Assembly: GCA_964019695.1 (NCBI GenBank)
Contig: OZ026520.1
Coordinates: 92,756,913-92,820,912, forward strand
Length of the DNA: 64,000 bases
Direction: 5' to 3'
Source of the DNA: Loripinus fragilis
Lineage: Eukaryota; Mollusca; Bivalvia; Lucinida; Lucinidae
In this document: one piece after another, positions 56,301-60,212 of the stretch
Position numbering within the stretch: position 1 is the first letter of the stretch
Layout of the letters: the number at the start of each line of letters is the position of its first letter
Translations under genes and position numbers: made by a program
The notes under the pieces: generated by a model
The model's database searches: none
What the model was told of the DNA's origin: nothing
The model's input: only the letters and a program-made list of their open reading frames with translations

Positions 56301-57132
56301 TACTAGCATCAGTCACCTGAACACTAGGATTAGAGAAAGAACCTTAAGATGCAGATGGTTGACCAGGACCTTTTTCAGGAGCCTTGGCAGTTGTCGATAC
56401 TTTAGATTTAAAAGCTCTCTGAAGACACTTAAAAACTTCTTCCAAGTGTCCTCAGACCAAGAGCCACAAACCTCACAGGTAGATGTTGGCGAACAAGAGT
56501 ATCCCCTACATGAACTGCACACCCAATATGGCATAATTTTGGCACATTTACCATAAATGACAGGGCAATGCTTGTTCCTAGTTGAGCATTATTCAGATGT
56601 ATCGTAGGTATAACTCACAAATGTGAAAATTAATTGAAAAATTTCCAGATTTCAAGCCTCAGTTTGAGCATATCACTTGGAAACGGCGTGGTAGCTTTGG
56701 GCATTGGCCTGTGGGACCACTTTGTTTCGACAGTGAAGCAAAATAATCATCATCTCATCATAATCAGATAATAAAAACACTCCGGATAGGCGGCAATCGA
56801 AAACGTTAATACTATCGACGAACGTAGATCAAAATAGCTTGAAACAGAGTTTCGACAAATAGCAATCAAAAACACTGTTTCTAACTATTATGGTTTCGCA
56901 GAGCGTTTTCGATTGCCACCTATCCGGTGTGAAAAAGTACCTTTGATTTATAAGAGCCTTGATCCTGTAGGCGAAAATGACACATCAGTCGTTGCTTCAT
57001 TTCTTCAAGCGTGTGTAGCTCATCCAAAGGAATGTCATGTTCTATCCCAATGGAAATGGCTTCACCAGGATCAGAAATGTCGGCTATATCTTGATGGGTT
57101 AGTGGTAATATATTGTCTTCAACTGTCTCCAT
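21605..57132 (-). CDS. DSTYK-like: DSTYK-like dynamin-type GTPase fused to a C-terminal pseudokinase; 10 coding exons, 1038 aa
   Basis: Exons, in order: 57132-56941, 42093-41865, 39711-39398, 38493-38350, 36672-36526, 32906-32581, 30762-29816, 28936-28834, 24230-23996, 22084-21605. They sum to 3117 nt, and all junctions are GT-AG with matching phases. Residues ~130-450 form a dynamin-like GTPase: G1 SGEASAGKSS (141-149), G2 Thr168, G3 DTPG (300-303), G4 NRWD (373-376). Residues ~452-760 are helical and charged, stalk-like. Residues ~760-1025 form a protein-kinase fold that keeps the beta3 Lys782 and alphaC Glu796. The HRD motif is HME (870-872) and DFG is GAC (891-893), so catalysis should be lost. 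The CILV-G-LLNLL-LP pattern around G1 and the GLRYLH-GLVH pattern match DSTYK as I recall it (929 aa in human). Most introns hold mobile elements. Membrane remodelling or signalling is a family-based guess. Confidence 0.85.
22137..22225. mobile_element. MITE family F, central fragment
   Basis: Only the hairpin core remains: GGCCATTATTGGCCCGCCAG and GGCGGGCTGATAGTGGCCCG, with GGATGCTGGCTGGG following. It lies in intron 9 of the DSTYK-like gene. Confidence 0.7.
22465..22489. repeat. (GGGA)n microsatellite
   Basis: Six GGGA units followed by purine-rich sequence to about 22520. Confidence 0.9.
22660..22850. mobile_element. MITE family I, copy 2
   Basis: Ends ACCGTAAAACCTGTATGGAA and CGTTTTACACAGGTTTTACTG-like (read as GTTTTACACAGGTTTTACTG). 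Centre AAAGTATTGCATTCTGCAATACTTT is an exact fold (each half under 13 bases). Confidence 0.85.
23689..23759. repeat. Near-perfect hairpin (about 33-bp arms)
   Basis: CATATGTTGTAGGTACACAT and TGGAATTGCCTC are mirrored by GAGGCAATTCCA, ATGTGTACGTACAACATATG. The loop is TAT. It lies in intron 9 of the DSTYK-like gene. Confidence 0.85.
23996..24230 (-). CDS. DSTYK-like: DSTYK-like exon 9: kinase hinge, alphaE and catalytic loop
   Basis: Acceptor CAATCTTTCAG, donor TTAACG|GTAAGA. The phase-2 start completes AG|A (Arg801) and the exon ends in phase 0. Encodes residues 802-879. FIAEFLGIYQ is the beta4 region, GHLLSLRRYVHE the hinge and alphaD, LLLDTLSGLRYLHTKGLVH the alphaE helix leading to the catalytic loop. 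The loop reads HMELTLDT where HRDLKxxN is expected. The catalytic Asp is Glu, the Lys is Thr, the Asn is Thr. Confidence 0.88.
25840..26240 (+). repeat. Pair of diverged direct repeats (possible old SINE)
   Basis: CCAGGGGTGCCAAGTTCCAT and AAACCACTGCCGGTTTAACC (25890-26000) resemble CCAGGGGTTGCAAGTTCTAT and GAAGCACTGCCAGTTAAGGC (26115-26220). Both start near GTAGTG-like words and GGTTGCAAGTTC is B-box-like. Too diverged to be sure. Confidence 0.4.
27822..27895. mobile_element. MITE family A, right-end fragment
   Basis: GAGTCTACACTAGTCAAACA and TTGTTGGAAATCACATGTCA followed by CGGCTCAAT. The left half is missing. Confidence 0.7.
28195..28372 (+). repeat. ~180-bp interspersed repeat, copy 1
   Basis: TTGCTCACCACTGTTTTTAT, AAAATAAGCTTCCAGAAGTC and TGATGACGTTATTTGACGTC recur in the same order at 33172-33352. 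Both copies lie in DSTYK-like introns. Confidence 0.8.
28834..28936 (-). CDS. DSTYK-like: DSTYK-like exon 8: kinase N-lobe beta2-beta3-alphaC
   Basis: A short 103-nt exon. Acceptor AATCTTTTTTACAG, donor AAATAAG|GTATAG. It begins in phase 1 (G|TT, Val767) and ends in phase 2. Encodes HTGKLKGKEGIVSVKIYN and SAGVENVSQEIAKI. VSVK gives the ATP-anchoring beta3 Lys782 and QEI the alphaC Glu796. The glycine-rich loop before it is degenerate (YGLWTSVHTG across the junction). MITE family A copy 4 starts only 32 bp upstream of the acceptor. Exon 7 also has a donor (AC|GTTATT) that would skip this exon in frame, removing the beta3 Lys. Confidence 0.85.
28969..29215. mobile_element. MITE family A, copy 4, beside exon 8 acceptor
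   Basis: Left end TTTGAGCCGCGACATGTGAT, right end GGAAATCTCATGTCGCTGCT, and interior CTGATCAGACTGCGCGTATG. It leaves only 32 nt between itself and the exon 8 acceptor in intron 7. Confidence 0.85.
29235..29285 (-). repeat. Family D fragment
   Basis: GTAAGTAATGGTGCAAAGAT and CAGGAATCGATACAATCAAG match the end of family D. Confidence 0.65.
29816..30762 (-). CDS. DSTYK-like: DSTYK-like exon 7: helical stalk region and start of kinase
   Basis: The largest exon (947 nt, residues 452-766). Phase requires the acceptor CCATTTAGAG|T (30763/30762). AG at 30765 or AAG at 30741 would break the frame. The donor is CATCTG|GTACGT in phase 1. The sequence is helical and highly charged: YLKTPQARLQLTSMW, then a Glu/Lys-rich coiled coil (PELEAKLCCEAKLELCELEA), an acidic run (FEEDDEDQ), a Lys cluster (ENKKEKKLKKYMKDS), and further helices such as FITELLQRPFNYIHHLETK. 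This fits the helical bundle or stalk of a dynamin-like protein, but no family signature can be named. The last residues lead into the degenerate kinase glycine loop. Confidence 0.85.
31288..31530. mobile_element. MITE family A, copy 5
   Basis: TTGAGCCGCGGCATGAGATT at the left and AAATCACATGTCACGGCTTA at the right. Interior GCGCAGTTTGATCAGAGCCT. Intron 6. A GGCGTTTTGCTGGTGGGCCG fragment of family F sits just before it (31205-31240). Confidence 0.85.
31863..31950. repeat. Hairpin
   Basis: TTTGGTTAGGTATATCGTCG and GATATACGGATGGAAAT are mirrored by ATTTCCGAACGTATATCTG and ACGATAAACCTCCCCAAA. Confidence 0.75.
32484..32530. mobile_element. MITE family F, left-end fragment
   Basis: CACGCGCAGATCCAGAAGTTT and GGGGGGGTCCAATTCTTAG (each at most 20 bases of family match). 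It lies about 50 bp beyond the exon 6 donor. Confidence 0.6.
32581..32906 (-). CDS. DSTYK-like: DSTYK-like exon 6: GTPase G4 (NRWD) region
   Basis: Acceptor ATTTTTTTCAG before 32906; donor TTTCAG|GTGAGA in phase 2. Encodes residues 343-450: LVALMSLILKH continuing from VAEDR of exon 5, then FDPLAALFVCNRWDEVKDK. The NRWD motif is the G4 guanine-specificity element, in the NxWD form known from mitofusins rather than the TKxD of classical dynamins. KSQVVFFSTKNAK is the expected strand and G5-like loop. GYITDDYIELLNGISRLA is a helix at the domain end. Confidence 0.88.
33172..33352 (+). repeat. ~180-bp interspersed repeat, copy 2
   Basis: Matches 28195-28372 (TTGCTCACCACTGTTTTTAT, AAGCTTCCAGAAGTCCCTGA, CTCAGATATCCTTATCCTGT). 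Confidence 0.8.
33425..33705 (+). repeat. Interspersed repeat family D, copy 2
   Basis: GACTGTTCCAAGGCGGTGCT, AGAAAGGGCTGACCATTTTG, GTACTTGATTGTATCGATTC and TTTGCCTTCATTCTTACTTT, in family order. Confidence 0.8.
34490..35090 (+). repeat. Interspersed repeat family E, well-preserved copy
   Basis: Landmarks: GGTGGTGCCTGATGCTTATC, GGTCTGACTATCTGTGAGTC, CATGATGATACATTGAATTA, TTTTGGTACCAGTAAAATGC, a C20 run (34774-34794), CATCTTGATGGGGAAGAGAG, GTTTGTGATTGTGGTATTTC. About 600 bp, no ORF, no TIR seen. Confidence 0.75.
35812..36030. mobile_element. MITE related to family H
   Basis: Ends TTAACCCTTAATGCGCTAAT and GTGCTTTAAGGGTTTGAC. Internal TCTGCTTTTCTCGTCTGCTG and AGCAGACGACTTCAGCAGAC. A second, poorer relative follows at about 36150-36300. 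Confidence 0.6.
36526..36672 (-). CDS. DSTYK-like: DSTYK-like exon 5: GTPase G3 (DTPG) region
   Basis: Acceptor TTTTAATTTTAG; donor GACAGG|GTAAGC; both phase 0. Encodes residues 294-342. FGLVLLDTPGIGENEFLEN gives the beta3 strand and the Walker-B/G3 DTPG motif, and LGFMYIIMSDVAKCVAEDR the following strand and helix. The continuation into exon 6 (EDR-LVALM) fits the dynamin-like fold without a gap. Confidence 0.9.
36728..36935 (-). repeat. Interspersed repeat family D, copy 3 (truncated)
   Basis: AGATCAGTATTCGATACAAT, GGGAAAGTGACAAAAACACA, CCCTTTCCCAGCAGGTGACC. It starts 56 bp upstream of exon 5's acceptor in intron 4. Confidence 0.75.
37178..37660 (-). repeat. Family D copy with a 130-bp tandem duplication
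   Basis: A family D copy in which GCATAACAAAACAAGACAGA recurs at 37351, 37481 and 37611, exactly 130 bp apart. The two full units differ at only a few bases, which points to a recent tandem duplication. Confidence 0.85.
38060..38349 (-). repeat. Interspersed repeat family D, copy ending at the exon 4 donor
   Basis: Complement landmarks: CAGGAATTGATACAATCAAG, CAAGAGGTCAACCCTTTCCC, GAAGCACCACTTTGGAACAG, AATATTTTACTGGAGGGCGT, CCGGTTAAACGG. The outer edge (GTGAGGTTGG on the minus strand) coincides with the 5' splice site of DSTYK-like exon 4. Confidence 0.8.
38350..38493 (-). CDS. DSTYK-like: DSTYK-like exon 4: GTPase insert between G2 and G3
   Basis: Acceptor AATTATATTTAG; donor CTAAAG|GTGAGG; both phase 0, 48 codons (residues 246-293). 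Encodes IESPMSFSSEALISLMVYVP, a Ser/Thr-rich turn, then a helix-like KRVTETIIAIKIEQLK. No motif is recognised; position and phase support it as part of the G domain. Its donor sits at the edge of a family D repeat. Confidence 0.78.
39195..39360. mobile_element. MITE family P-like, diverged copy
   Basis: CACCAGATAGGTGGCAATCG at one end and GGCAATTGAAACCTCC at the other, with CAATTGCCATAAACAGTGTT inside, as in 14416 and 56779. It lies about 40 bp past exon 3's donor. Confidence 0.55.
39398..39711 (-). CDS. DSTYK-like: DSTYK-like exon 3: GTPase G1 loop and G2
   Basis: Acceptor TTTTCATTCTAG; donor CTTGAG|GTAAAA. The phase-1 start completes Gly141. Encodes residues 142-245. EASAGKSSLLNLLFEEEILP is the G1 P-loop and alpha1 helix, VLPCTSAITVIKYG carries the G2 Thr168. 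A charged segment (DGQHIEIPELDKEGLKRL) follows, then EIQVYLPLKFLE, the beta2 strand. Confidence 0.92.
39798..40082. mobile_element. MITE family F, copy 5
   Basis: Ends CATGCGCGAATCCAGAAAGT and CTTTGGATCCGCCCATG; core AAAACGCCATTTAAATGACG. It starts 87 bp upstream of exon 3's acceptor. Confidence 0.85.
40243..40456. mobile_element. MITE family J, copy 2
   Basis: GTCAGGTAACTTCGGACATC and GGTAAATTCGGACAGCGACC at the left; GTCCGAATTTACATGATGTC and TTACCTGACTTTACCCTAG at the right. Confidence 0.85.
40613..40853. mobile_element. MITE family A, copy 6
   Basis: TGAGCCGTGGCATGAGATTT at the left and GAAATCACATTTCACGGCTC at the right. Confidence 0.85.
41228..41485. mobile_element. MITE family F, copy 6 (inverted)
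   Basis: AGCGCGGAATCAGAGAGGGG and GGGTCCGGACCCCCCTGAAA at the left; CTTTGGATCCGCGCATG at the right; CGACCCGCCAATGATGGCCC inside. Confidence 0.8.
41794..41863. repeat. (AG)n microsatellite forming the exon 2 splice-donor context
   Basis: About 34 AG units. On the minus strand exon 2 ends TGTCAG and the intron begins GTCTCTCTCT, so the donor's downstream bases are entirely repeat. A smaller AG run and diverged GGGATACGGGATAT words fill 41541-41790. Confidence 0.95.
41865..42093 (-). CDS. DSTYK-like: DSTYK-like exon 2: helical lead-in to the GTPase domain
   Basis: Acceptor ATGTGTCTTACAG; donor GTGTCAG|GTCTCT; phase 0 in, phase 1 out. Encodes residues 65-140. It starts MNLNIKSLGDADKAKRHQL and includes QSVFPDDEDVTRLQMVEGLL and DIRKDCEKRIGMLKDDECC, then the first G-domain strand CILVSG, completed by exon 3. 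The initial ATG could be mistaken for the start codon, but the acceptor directly before it and the phase match to exon 1 argue it is internal. Confidence 0.85.
43081..43448. mobile_element. Non-autonomous element family K, copy 2
   Basis: AGAGACTTAGTCTGCAACTA at one end, GTTACAGACTATGCAGCTTT at the other. GGTAATTATTTGCGTCCCTC and ATAAATGCTGTTGTTTTGAT are shared with 58029. Confidence 0.8.
43588..43686. repeat. Hairpin (about 40-bp arms)
   Basis: GACTTTCAGACAAAGATCTG and GATAAAAAGTTATTG are mirrored by CAATAACTTTTTATCCAGAT and CTTTGTCCGAAAGTC. Confidence 0.85.
44262..44367. repeat. (AAT)n and (GAT)n microsatellites
   Basis: About 18 AAT units (44262-44315) and about 15 GAT units (44321-44367), adjacent. 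Confidence 0.95.
44620..45103 (+). pseudogene. Non-LTR retrotransposon ORF2 C-terminal fragment 1
   Basis: The translation AILLYGCEIWGATVG is the conserved post-RT segment of LINE ORF2. A frame change follows. A second block then reads ITGKRLGQIYHARLRT and YCTCGDIEDTHHFLFVCHQY, the Cys-His motif at the C-terminus of many LINEs, ending at TAA 45101-45103. There is no RT domain upstream, so this is a 5'-truncated relic in intron 1 of the DSTYK-like gene. Confidence 0.75.
45996..46337 (+). pseudogene. Non-LTR retrotransposon ORF2 C-terminal fragment 2
   Basis: Open frame: KLRTYYIFKTKLKKEIYLQ, CFTQFRISAHQLAIAQWKYK, FCQAKEVEDETHFLIKCQKF and a terminal WLMTHEDIFI with TAA at 46335-46337. The FRISAH-x-LAIA and CQ...E-x-E-x-HFLIKC signatures are typical of LINE C-termini. 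Related but frame-broken sequence extends upstream to about 45795. AAATAAAAAAAAAT (46700-46713) may be its 3' tail. Confidence 0.75.
47841..48052. repeat. ~108-bp tandem duplication
   Basis: TTCACCAACAACATTTTTTT, GATCATTAAAGTG and AAGATGATAAAGTGTCAGTG occur twice in direct tandem (47841 and 47950). Confidence 0.85.
48060..50290. other. Intron 1 stretch without recognised content
   Basis: AT-rich, with imperfect GAATAATGAATAAT words (47330-47470, 49360-49460) and odd CGCTTCGCTCGCT words near 49024 and 49288. I see no exon, TIR element or RNA gene that I can support. Confidence 0.5.
50630..51240 (-). pseudogene. DIRS tyrosine recombinase, catalytic region
   Basis: LTALAWGRRRSEIHAL (about 51170-51230) carries the first catalytic Arg. 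Further on, in another frame, ISINVHEVRTVASSWAWSN holds the His-x-x-Arg pair and GFWSSENSFIRFYRRD the tyrosine. All four R-H-R-Y positions are thus recognisable, but a frameshift separates them. Confidence 0.8.
51370..51672 (-). repeat. Family D copy inserted in the DIRS recombinase
   Basis: AAGAATCGATACAATCAAGT, GGATACCAATGGGAGAGTGA, CCGCCTTGGAACGGTCAGTA, CCGGTTTAACGGCGCCAACC. It splits the recombinase ORF, so it is younger than the DIRS insertion. A MITE I-type hairpin (AGTATTGCAGAATGC) follows at 51680-51780. Confidence 0.85.
51777..52277 (-). pseudogene. DIRS tyrosine recombinase, N-terminal region
   Basis: Open frame ending at the inserted repeats. The Ser-rich start (SSLSDSSFMGRTG) is followed by SGISRLVAQRIFSAKRSSTN, the core-binding SAM-like domain, and DPFNPSVNQFGEFLIFLHN and TVKGYRSAFSTTLKQI, typical of DIRS recombinases. 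Confidence 0.75.
52270..52640 (-). pseudogene. DIRS RNase H domain
   Basis: Reads HINFLEMQAVWLALQAF, LLFTDKTTVVAYLNRQGG, MLWCAKNRVHIKARYLPG and RLNALADYLSRKGN. The DIRS-specific RNase H pattern is clear. The usual TDN is TDK. A stop codon lies just upstream of PAWKTQHINF. Confidence 0.8.
52731..53222 (+). repeat. Family E copy inserted in the DIRS RT/RNase H region
   Basis: TTCTTTAGCTCTGACAATCT, TGATGATACATTGCATTAGT, CTTGTACTTCAACAACAGCA, TTTGGTACCTATAAAATGCA, CATCTTGATGGGGAAGAGAG, TTTGTGATTGTAGTATTTCC. It separates RT from RNase H and lies in opposite orientation to DIRS. Confidence 0.85.
53535..54080 (-). pseudogene. DIRS reverse transcriptase domain
   Basis: Upstream frame: QVASLLEKSIIEEVNGTHP, FFSRLFLVKKRLGG, then a frameshift at a C12 run (53937-53948), then RPVIDLYRLNQF. 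After a stop the palm continues as DLTGAYFHVMIHWRSRGYFL, FQYWALQFGLCVSPYVFSRV and MLDDWIQ. This last is the YxDD box in the DIRS-type LDDW form with its Tyr lost. Confidence 0.8.
54205..56534 (-). pseudogene. DIRS gag-like region, several frames
   Basis: From the 5' side: a zinc-ribbon-like MPYWVCSSCRGYS...CEVCGSW segment (56534-56440). Next comes an Arg/Ser/Gly-rich stretch (to 55570), an acidic part (DLDEPDEEREEDCP) leading into SYRETTGKLHFRLRQSL, and finally the longest frame (55285-54554) with GVSALDFFKEFEQSDELSLA and EILARMASGPLLARRDACLD. Stops and frame changes at 56313, 55567 and 55286 break it. The Cys-rich start followed by KHKSVG-x-SALDFF is typical of DIRS gag. Confidence 0.7.
56779..56929. 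mobile_element. MITE family P, copy 11 bp from exon 1 donor
   Basis: CCGGATAGGCGGCAATCGAA at the left and TTCGATTGCCACCTATCCGG at the right are inverted repeats, with CGACGAACGTAG and CACTGTTTCTA inside, as in 14416-14597. It ends 11 bp from the exon 1 5' splice site. Confidence 0.85.
56941..57132 (-). CDS. DSTYK-like: DSTYK-like exon 1: start codon and N-terminal segment
   Basis: The ATG at 57132 is the first possible start. The upstream acceptor TATAGTTTCAG (ending 57149) is followed by an in-frame TAA, so this exon begins in the 5' UTR and a non-coding exon should lie further upstream. The donor is TCAAAG|GTACTT, phase 0, 64 codons. The peptide is acidic and has no signal sequence: METVEDNILPLTHQDIADIS, then DELHTLEEMKQRLMCHFRLQ. 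Assignment to this gene rests on strand, phase and the helix continuing into exon 2. The 15-kb intron with a DIRS insertion makes it the least certain exon. Confidence 0.65.
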
Positions 57133-57547
57133 TTTCAATATGATTTATCTGAAACTATAAAATTATCACATTATTTTACAGTGCTATTCGTAGATGATAA
57201 ATCCTAAGCTCAGTTCATGATAAGCCGAATTTATCAGTAGAACGTGTGCATTCCCAGCTTTAGGGGCGTTGGGAGGTATTTTTCGTTTTTTGTCGAAAAT
57301 TCTGATGGAACATTCTGTAAGCAAACAATGGAGACCCTGATCAGACGACACGCGTTCCGTGGCGTCTGGTCTGAGTCTGAACTATTTTTCTATGTCCCAC
57401 AAAAAGGACGCTAGGCTTATATAGGTTAACTGGATGCTTGTAAACATTTGCAAAAACATATTTCTGGCTTTAAATTAAGATATGGCTCACATCTTACTAC
57501 TATGGTACAAAGACACGGAACGCGGCGTTTGATCAGGTTCCGCGCCA

Positions 57548-57860
57548 TGCGCGGATCCAGAAAGTTTTGACTCGGACAACGTTTCTCGTTTGTTTTTTGT
57601 TTTGATTTGTTTTAGTTGATGAGAGGAGGAAAGAGGATCTATATAACACTAAAAGCAGGCCATCATCGGCCCACCAGCGAAACGCCATTTAATGGCGTTT
57701 CGCTAGCGGACCGATGATAACCCGATAATGAATGCTGACTTGGTAGCTTTGTTGTTTTTAGGGATCCGGACCAGATTTGCCAGGAAACCCTACATTTTTT
57801 TTATTTCAGAAGGGGGTCCGGACCCCCTACCCCTCCCCCTCCCTTTGGATCCGCGCATGC
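57548..57860. mobile_element. MITE family F, long copy
   Basis: Ends CATGCGCGGATCCAGAAAGT and CTTTGGATCCGCGCATGC. Core GCGAAACGCCATTTAATGGC between CATCGGCCCACCAG and CGGACCGATGATAACCCG. Confidence 0.9.
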
Positions 57861-58028
57861 TTTTAAAATTTTAATAAAATTTAAAAGGACCACGAACAGT
57901 CTTAATGAAGGATTGCCCATAAAAATGGCCAGATAAAGTTTCAAAGAAAATGAATCTTTGTTCCGTGGTTAGCTCTCGCATATTACTGTCAGTTCATTTT
58001 GTTATTTTTTTATCATAACATACTTAAA

Positions 58029-58388
58029 GAGACTAAGTCTGCAACTATGAACATTTTTCGAATTTTTTTATTTTCTTTTTAAATCGTTTGTAAAAGTAAA
58101 ATTAAGTTACACGTTCACAATAAATATGTTCACTATAGCTGAAAACTGCACGGAATAGTGAATTATCTTATAAAACAGGTGTGTTTTTCTCGCGTTGGTA
58201 ATTATTTGCGTCCCTCCAATAATTATCGACAGTTAATTTTAAGATAAATGCTGTTGTTTTGATACTGATTATTTGTTTAGATTTACGAAATTGGTAAAAT
58301 GTATACCTGAATTTTAGTTTGTTACTGTGTTCTTGAAAAATAGAAACATTCTATAATTAAAAGATCAAAAGTTACAGACTATGCAGCT
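58029..58388. mobile_element. Non-autonomous element family K, copy 3, interrupted by a SINE
   Basis: AGAGACTAAGTCTGCAACTA through GTTACAGACTATGCAGCTTT, colinear with 43081-43448. The SINE at 58401 is inserted at its right end. Confidence 0.85.
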
Positions 58389-58400
58389 TTAAACAAAATA

Positions 58401-58602
58401 GGGAGCGCAGTGGCTCAACGGTAGAGTGCTTGACTCGAGACCGAGAGGCCGCGGGATCGAGCCTCACCGGCGTCACTGCGTTGTGGTCCTTGAGCAAGAC
58501 ACATTTATCCCAGCTTAGTACTGGTTCAACCCAGGAAGACCCGTCCCTGTTTAACTGAAAGATGGTTGATGGGACGTAAAGAATCAAATCAAACAAACAA
58601 AC
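58401..58602 (+). mobile_element. tRNA-derived SINE, copy 2, with 12-bp target duplication
   Basis: A box TGGCTCAACGGTAGAG; the B box is mutated (GGATCGAGCC). Body CACTGCGTTGTGGTCCTTGA, CAACCCAGGAAGACCCGTCC; tail AATCAAATCAAACAAACAAA. TTAAACAAAATA flanks it at 58389-58400 and 58603-58614, an exact target-site duplication. Confidence 0.92.
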
Positions 58603-58721
58603 TTAAACAAAATACTACAAGGTATAACATTCATAAGATGACAGGTGGACAGACAGTTAGTTGTAGGTTAATAGGTATGTAGGTGGGTTGGCGGAAGGAC
58701 GGACGGACCGAGTGACCTTTA

Positions 58722-58796
58722 GGTAGGTAGGTAGGTAGGTGGGTGGGTGGGTGGTTGGGTAGGTAGGTAGGTCGGTGATTGAGTGGGTGGGTGGGA

Positions 58797-58870
<74 letters not shown>
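58722..58870. repeat. (GTAG/GTGG)n and (GATA)n microsatellites
   Basis: GTAGGTAGGTAGGTGGGTGG-type repeats to 58793, then about 18 GATA/TAGA units (58797-58870). Confidence 0.95.
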
Positions 58871-59319
58871 TTGCGAGGAAATACCATCACTTTATACACA
58901 CTCATTATCCATATCCGTTCATACATTTGCCTAGGTTAGTCTCATTGGAGAAAATTGCGGAAGACTAAATATAATGCCAACTATACAAAGAAGTGTCAGA
59001 TAATATCTATACAAAACATTATTATAATAAGCCTACCTTACTTAGATTCATGTTTACACAAGCATGCGAAATGCAAGATAAGGACCCTTTTGTCATATTC
59101 GAGCATGCTTATGTAATGAGGTCCTTCTTGAGTCTGTAAGCATACATGTAAAAGAATCTAAACCCTTACCTAGTTCTTTGCAATTTACATTGATTATTTT
59201 CTCATGTTTACGCATTTTCTGCCACCATTTTTGTACTGAAAATGTTGTCTGCTCTTTACATCTGCTGCATATATTCAAGTGCTTTTCAGACCAGATTTAG
59301 TCTTGGAAGCAAACAAAAT

Positions 59320-59385
59320 GAACCCTGATCAGACTGCTCCCTAGGGAGCAGTCTGATCTAGGTTCGTACTGTTTGCAATAAAGGC
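59320..59385. repeat. Short hairpin CAGACTGCTCCCTAGGGAGCAGTCTG
   Basis: GATCAGACTGCTCC / GGAGCAGTCTGATC fold perfectly, followed by TAGGTTCGTACTGTTTGCAA. A similar hairpin at 42350-42400 and a half near 35900 mark a small MITE family. Confidence 0.7.
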
Positions 59386-59667
59386 TACAAAGTACTTAAG
59401 CAGAAGAGAGGAGAAGTGATTAGTGGGCTAAGAGTTTTTTAAAGGCTATTGTACAACTATGAAAAATGCAAATCCAAGGACGAAAGCATGGGCTGTGGTA
59501 TTTTCGACAGCATACAAACGTATTGAACCCTAAATATACACTGTTCAAAATAAGTGGGGTATATTTGTAAAGAAAGAAGCACGATTTATTTGGTAAAGAA
59601 CAAGTAAATTGTTCATCTTGTTTCCAGCTAAAACGACCTCTCTTCTGTTACCAAGGACACGCTTATC

Positions 59668-60212
59668 TATCTGTAGCGTACCATCTCTCAAAATGAACAA
59701 CAACGCACTCTATGAAAACAAAAGCATATAAATACATGGACATCACTTATGATACCAAGGAAATAAGAGTACATATCTGTAGCGTATTAGCTTTCAAAGT
59801 GAACAACAACGCACTCTTAAAAAGAACAATATATACATACATGGATATCACTTATGATGCCAAGGATAAAAAGTATCTATCTGTAGCGTACCATCGTATC
59901 TATCCGTAGCGTACCATCTCTAAAAATTAACAACAATGCAGTCTTGAAAACAACAACATATAAATACATTGATATCACTTATGATACCAAGGAAAAAAGA
60001 GTACCTATCTGTAGCGTACCAGCTTTGAAAGTGAACAACAACGCACTCTTAAAAACAACAACGTAAACATTCATGGATAGCACTTATGATACCAAGGAAA
60101 AGAGTATCTTTCTGTAGCGTACCATCGTATCTACCTGTAGCGTTACACCTTTCAAAATGGCAACAATGCACACTTTGAAAACAACACCATATAAACACAT
60201 GCATATCACTTT
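59668..60212. repeat. ~105-bp tandem array (about 5 units)
   Basis: TATCTGTAGCGTACCATCTC, GAACAACAACGCACTCT and ATCACTTATGATACCAAGGA recur in order at about 59668, 59775, 59890, 60004 and 60110. Two units carry an extra CGTATCTATCCGTAGCGTAC partial duplication. Confidence 0.85.

Larger units (their letters stand above)
50298..56652 (-). mobile_element. DIRS-type tyrosine-recombinase retrotransposon, decayed, with nested insertions
   Basis: Coding order on the minus strand is gag-like, RT, RNase H, tyrosine recombinase, with no aspartic protease or DDE integrase. The termini share a ~62-bp sequence: ATTCAGATGTATCGTAGGTA at 50298 and 56591, continuing TAACTCA and GAAAATTAATT. At the left end the inverted form follows at once (CCTACGATACATCTGAATAA, 50371), a copy of the right-end AGCATTATTCAGATG. 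Inverted terminal repeats with an internal complementary region are the DIRS hallmark. Stops, frameshifts and three later insertions show it is dead. It lies in intron 1 of the DSTYK-like gene, same strand. Confidence 0.85.

Noticed and set aside
58657..58926. Minus-strand ORF with SIYL and PTYL repeats
   Set aside because: It is the translation of the (GATA)n and (GTAG)n microsatellites.
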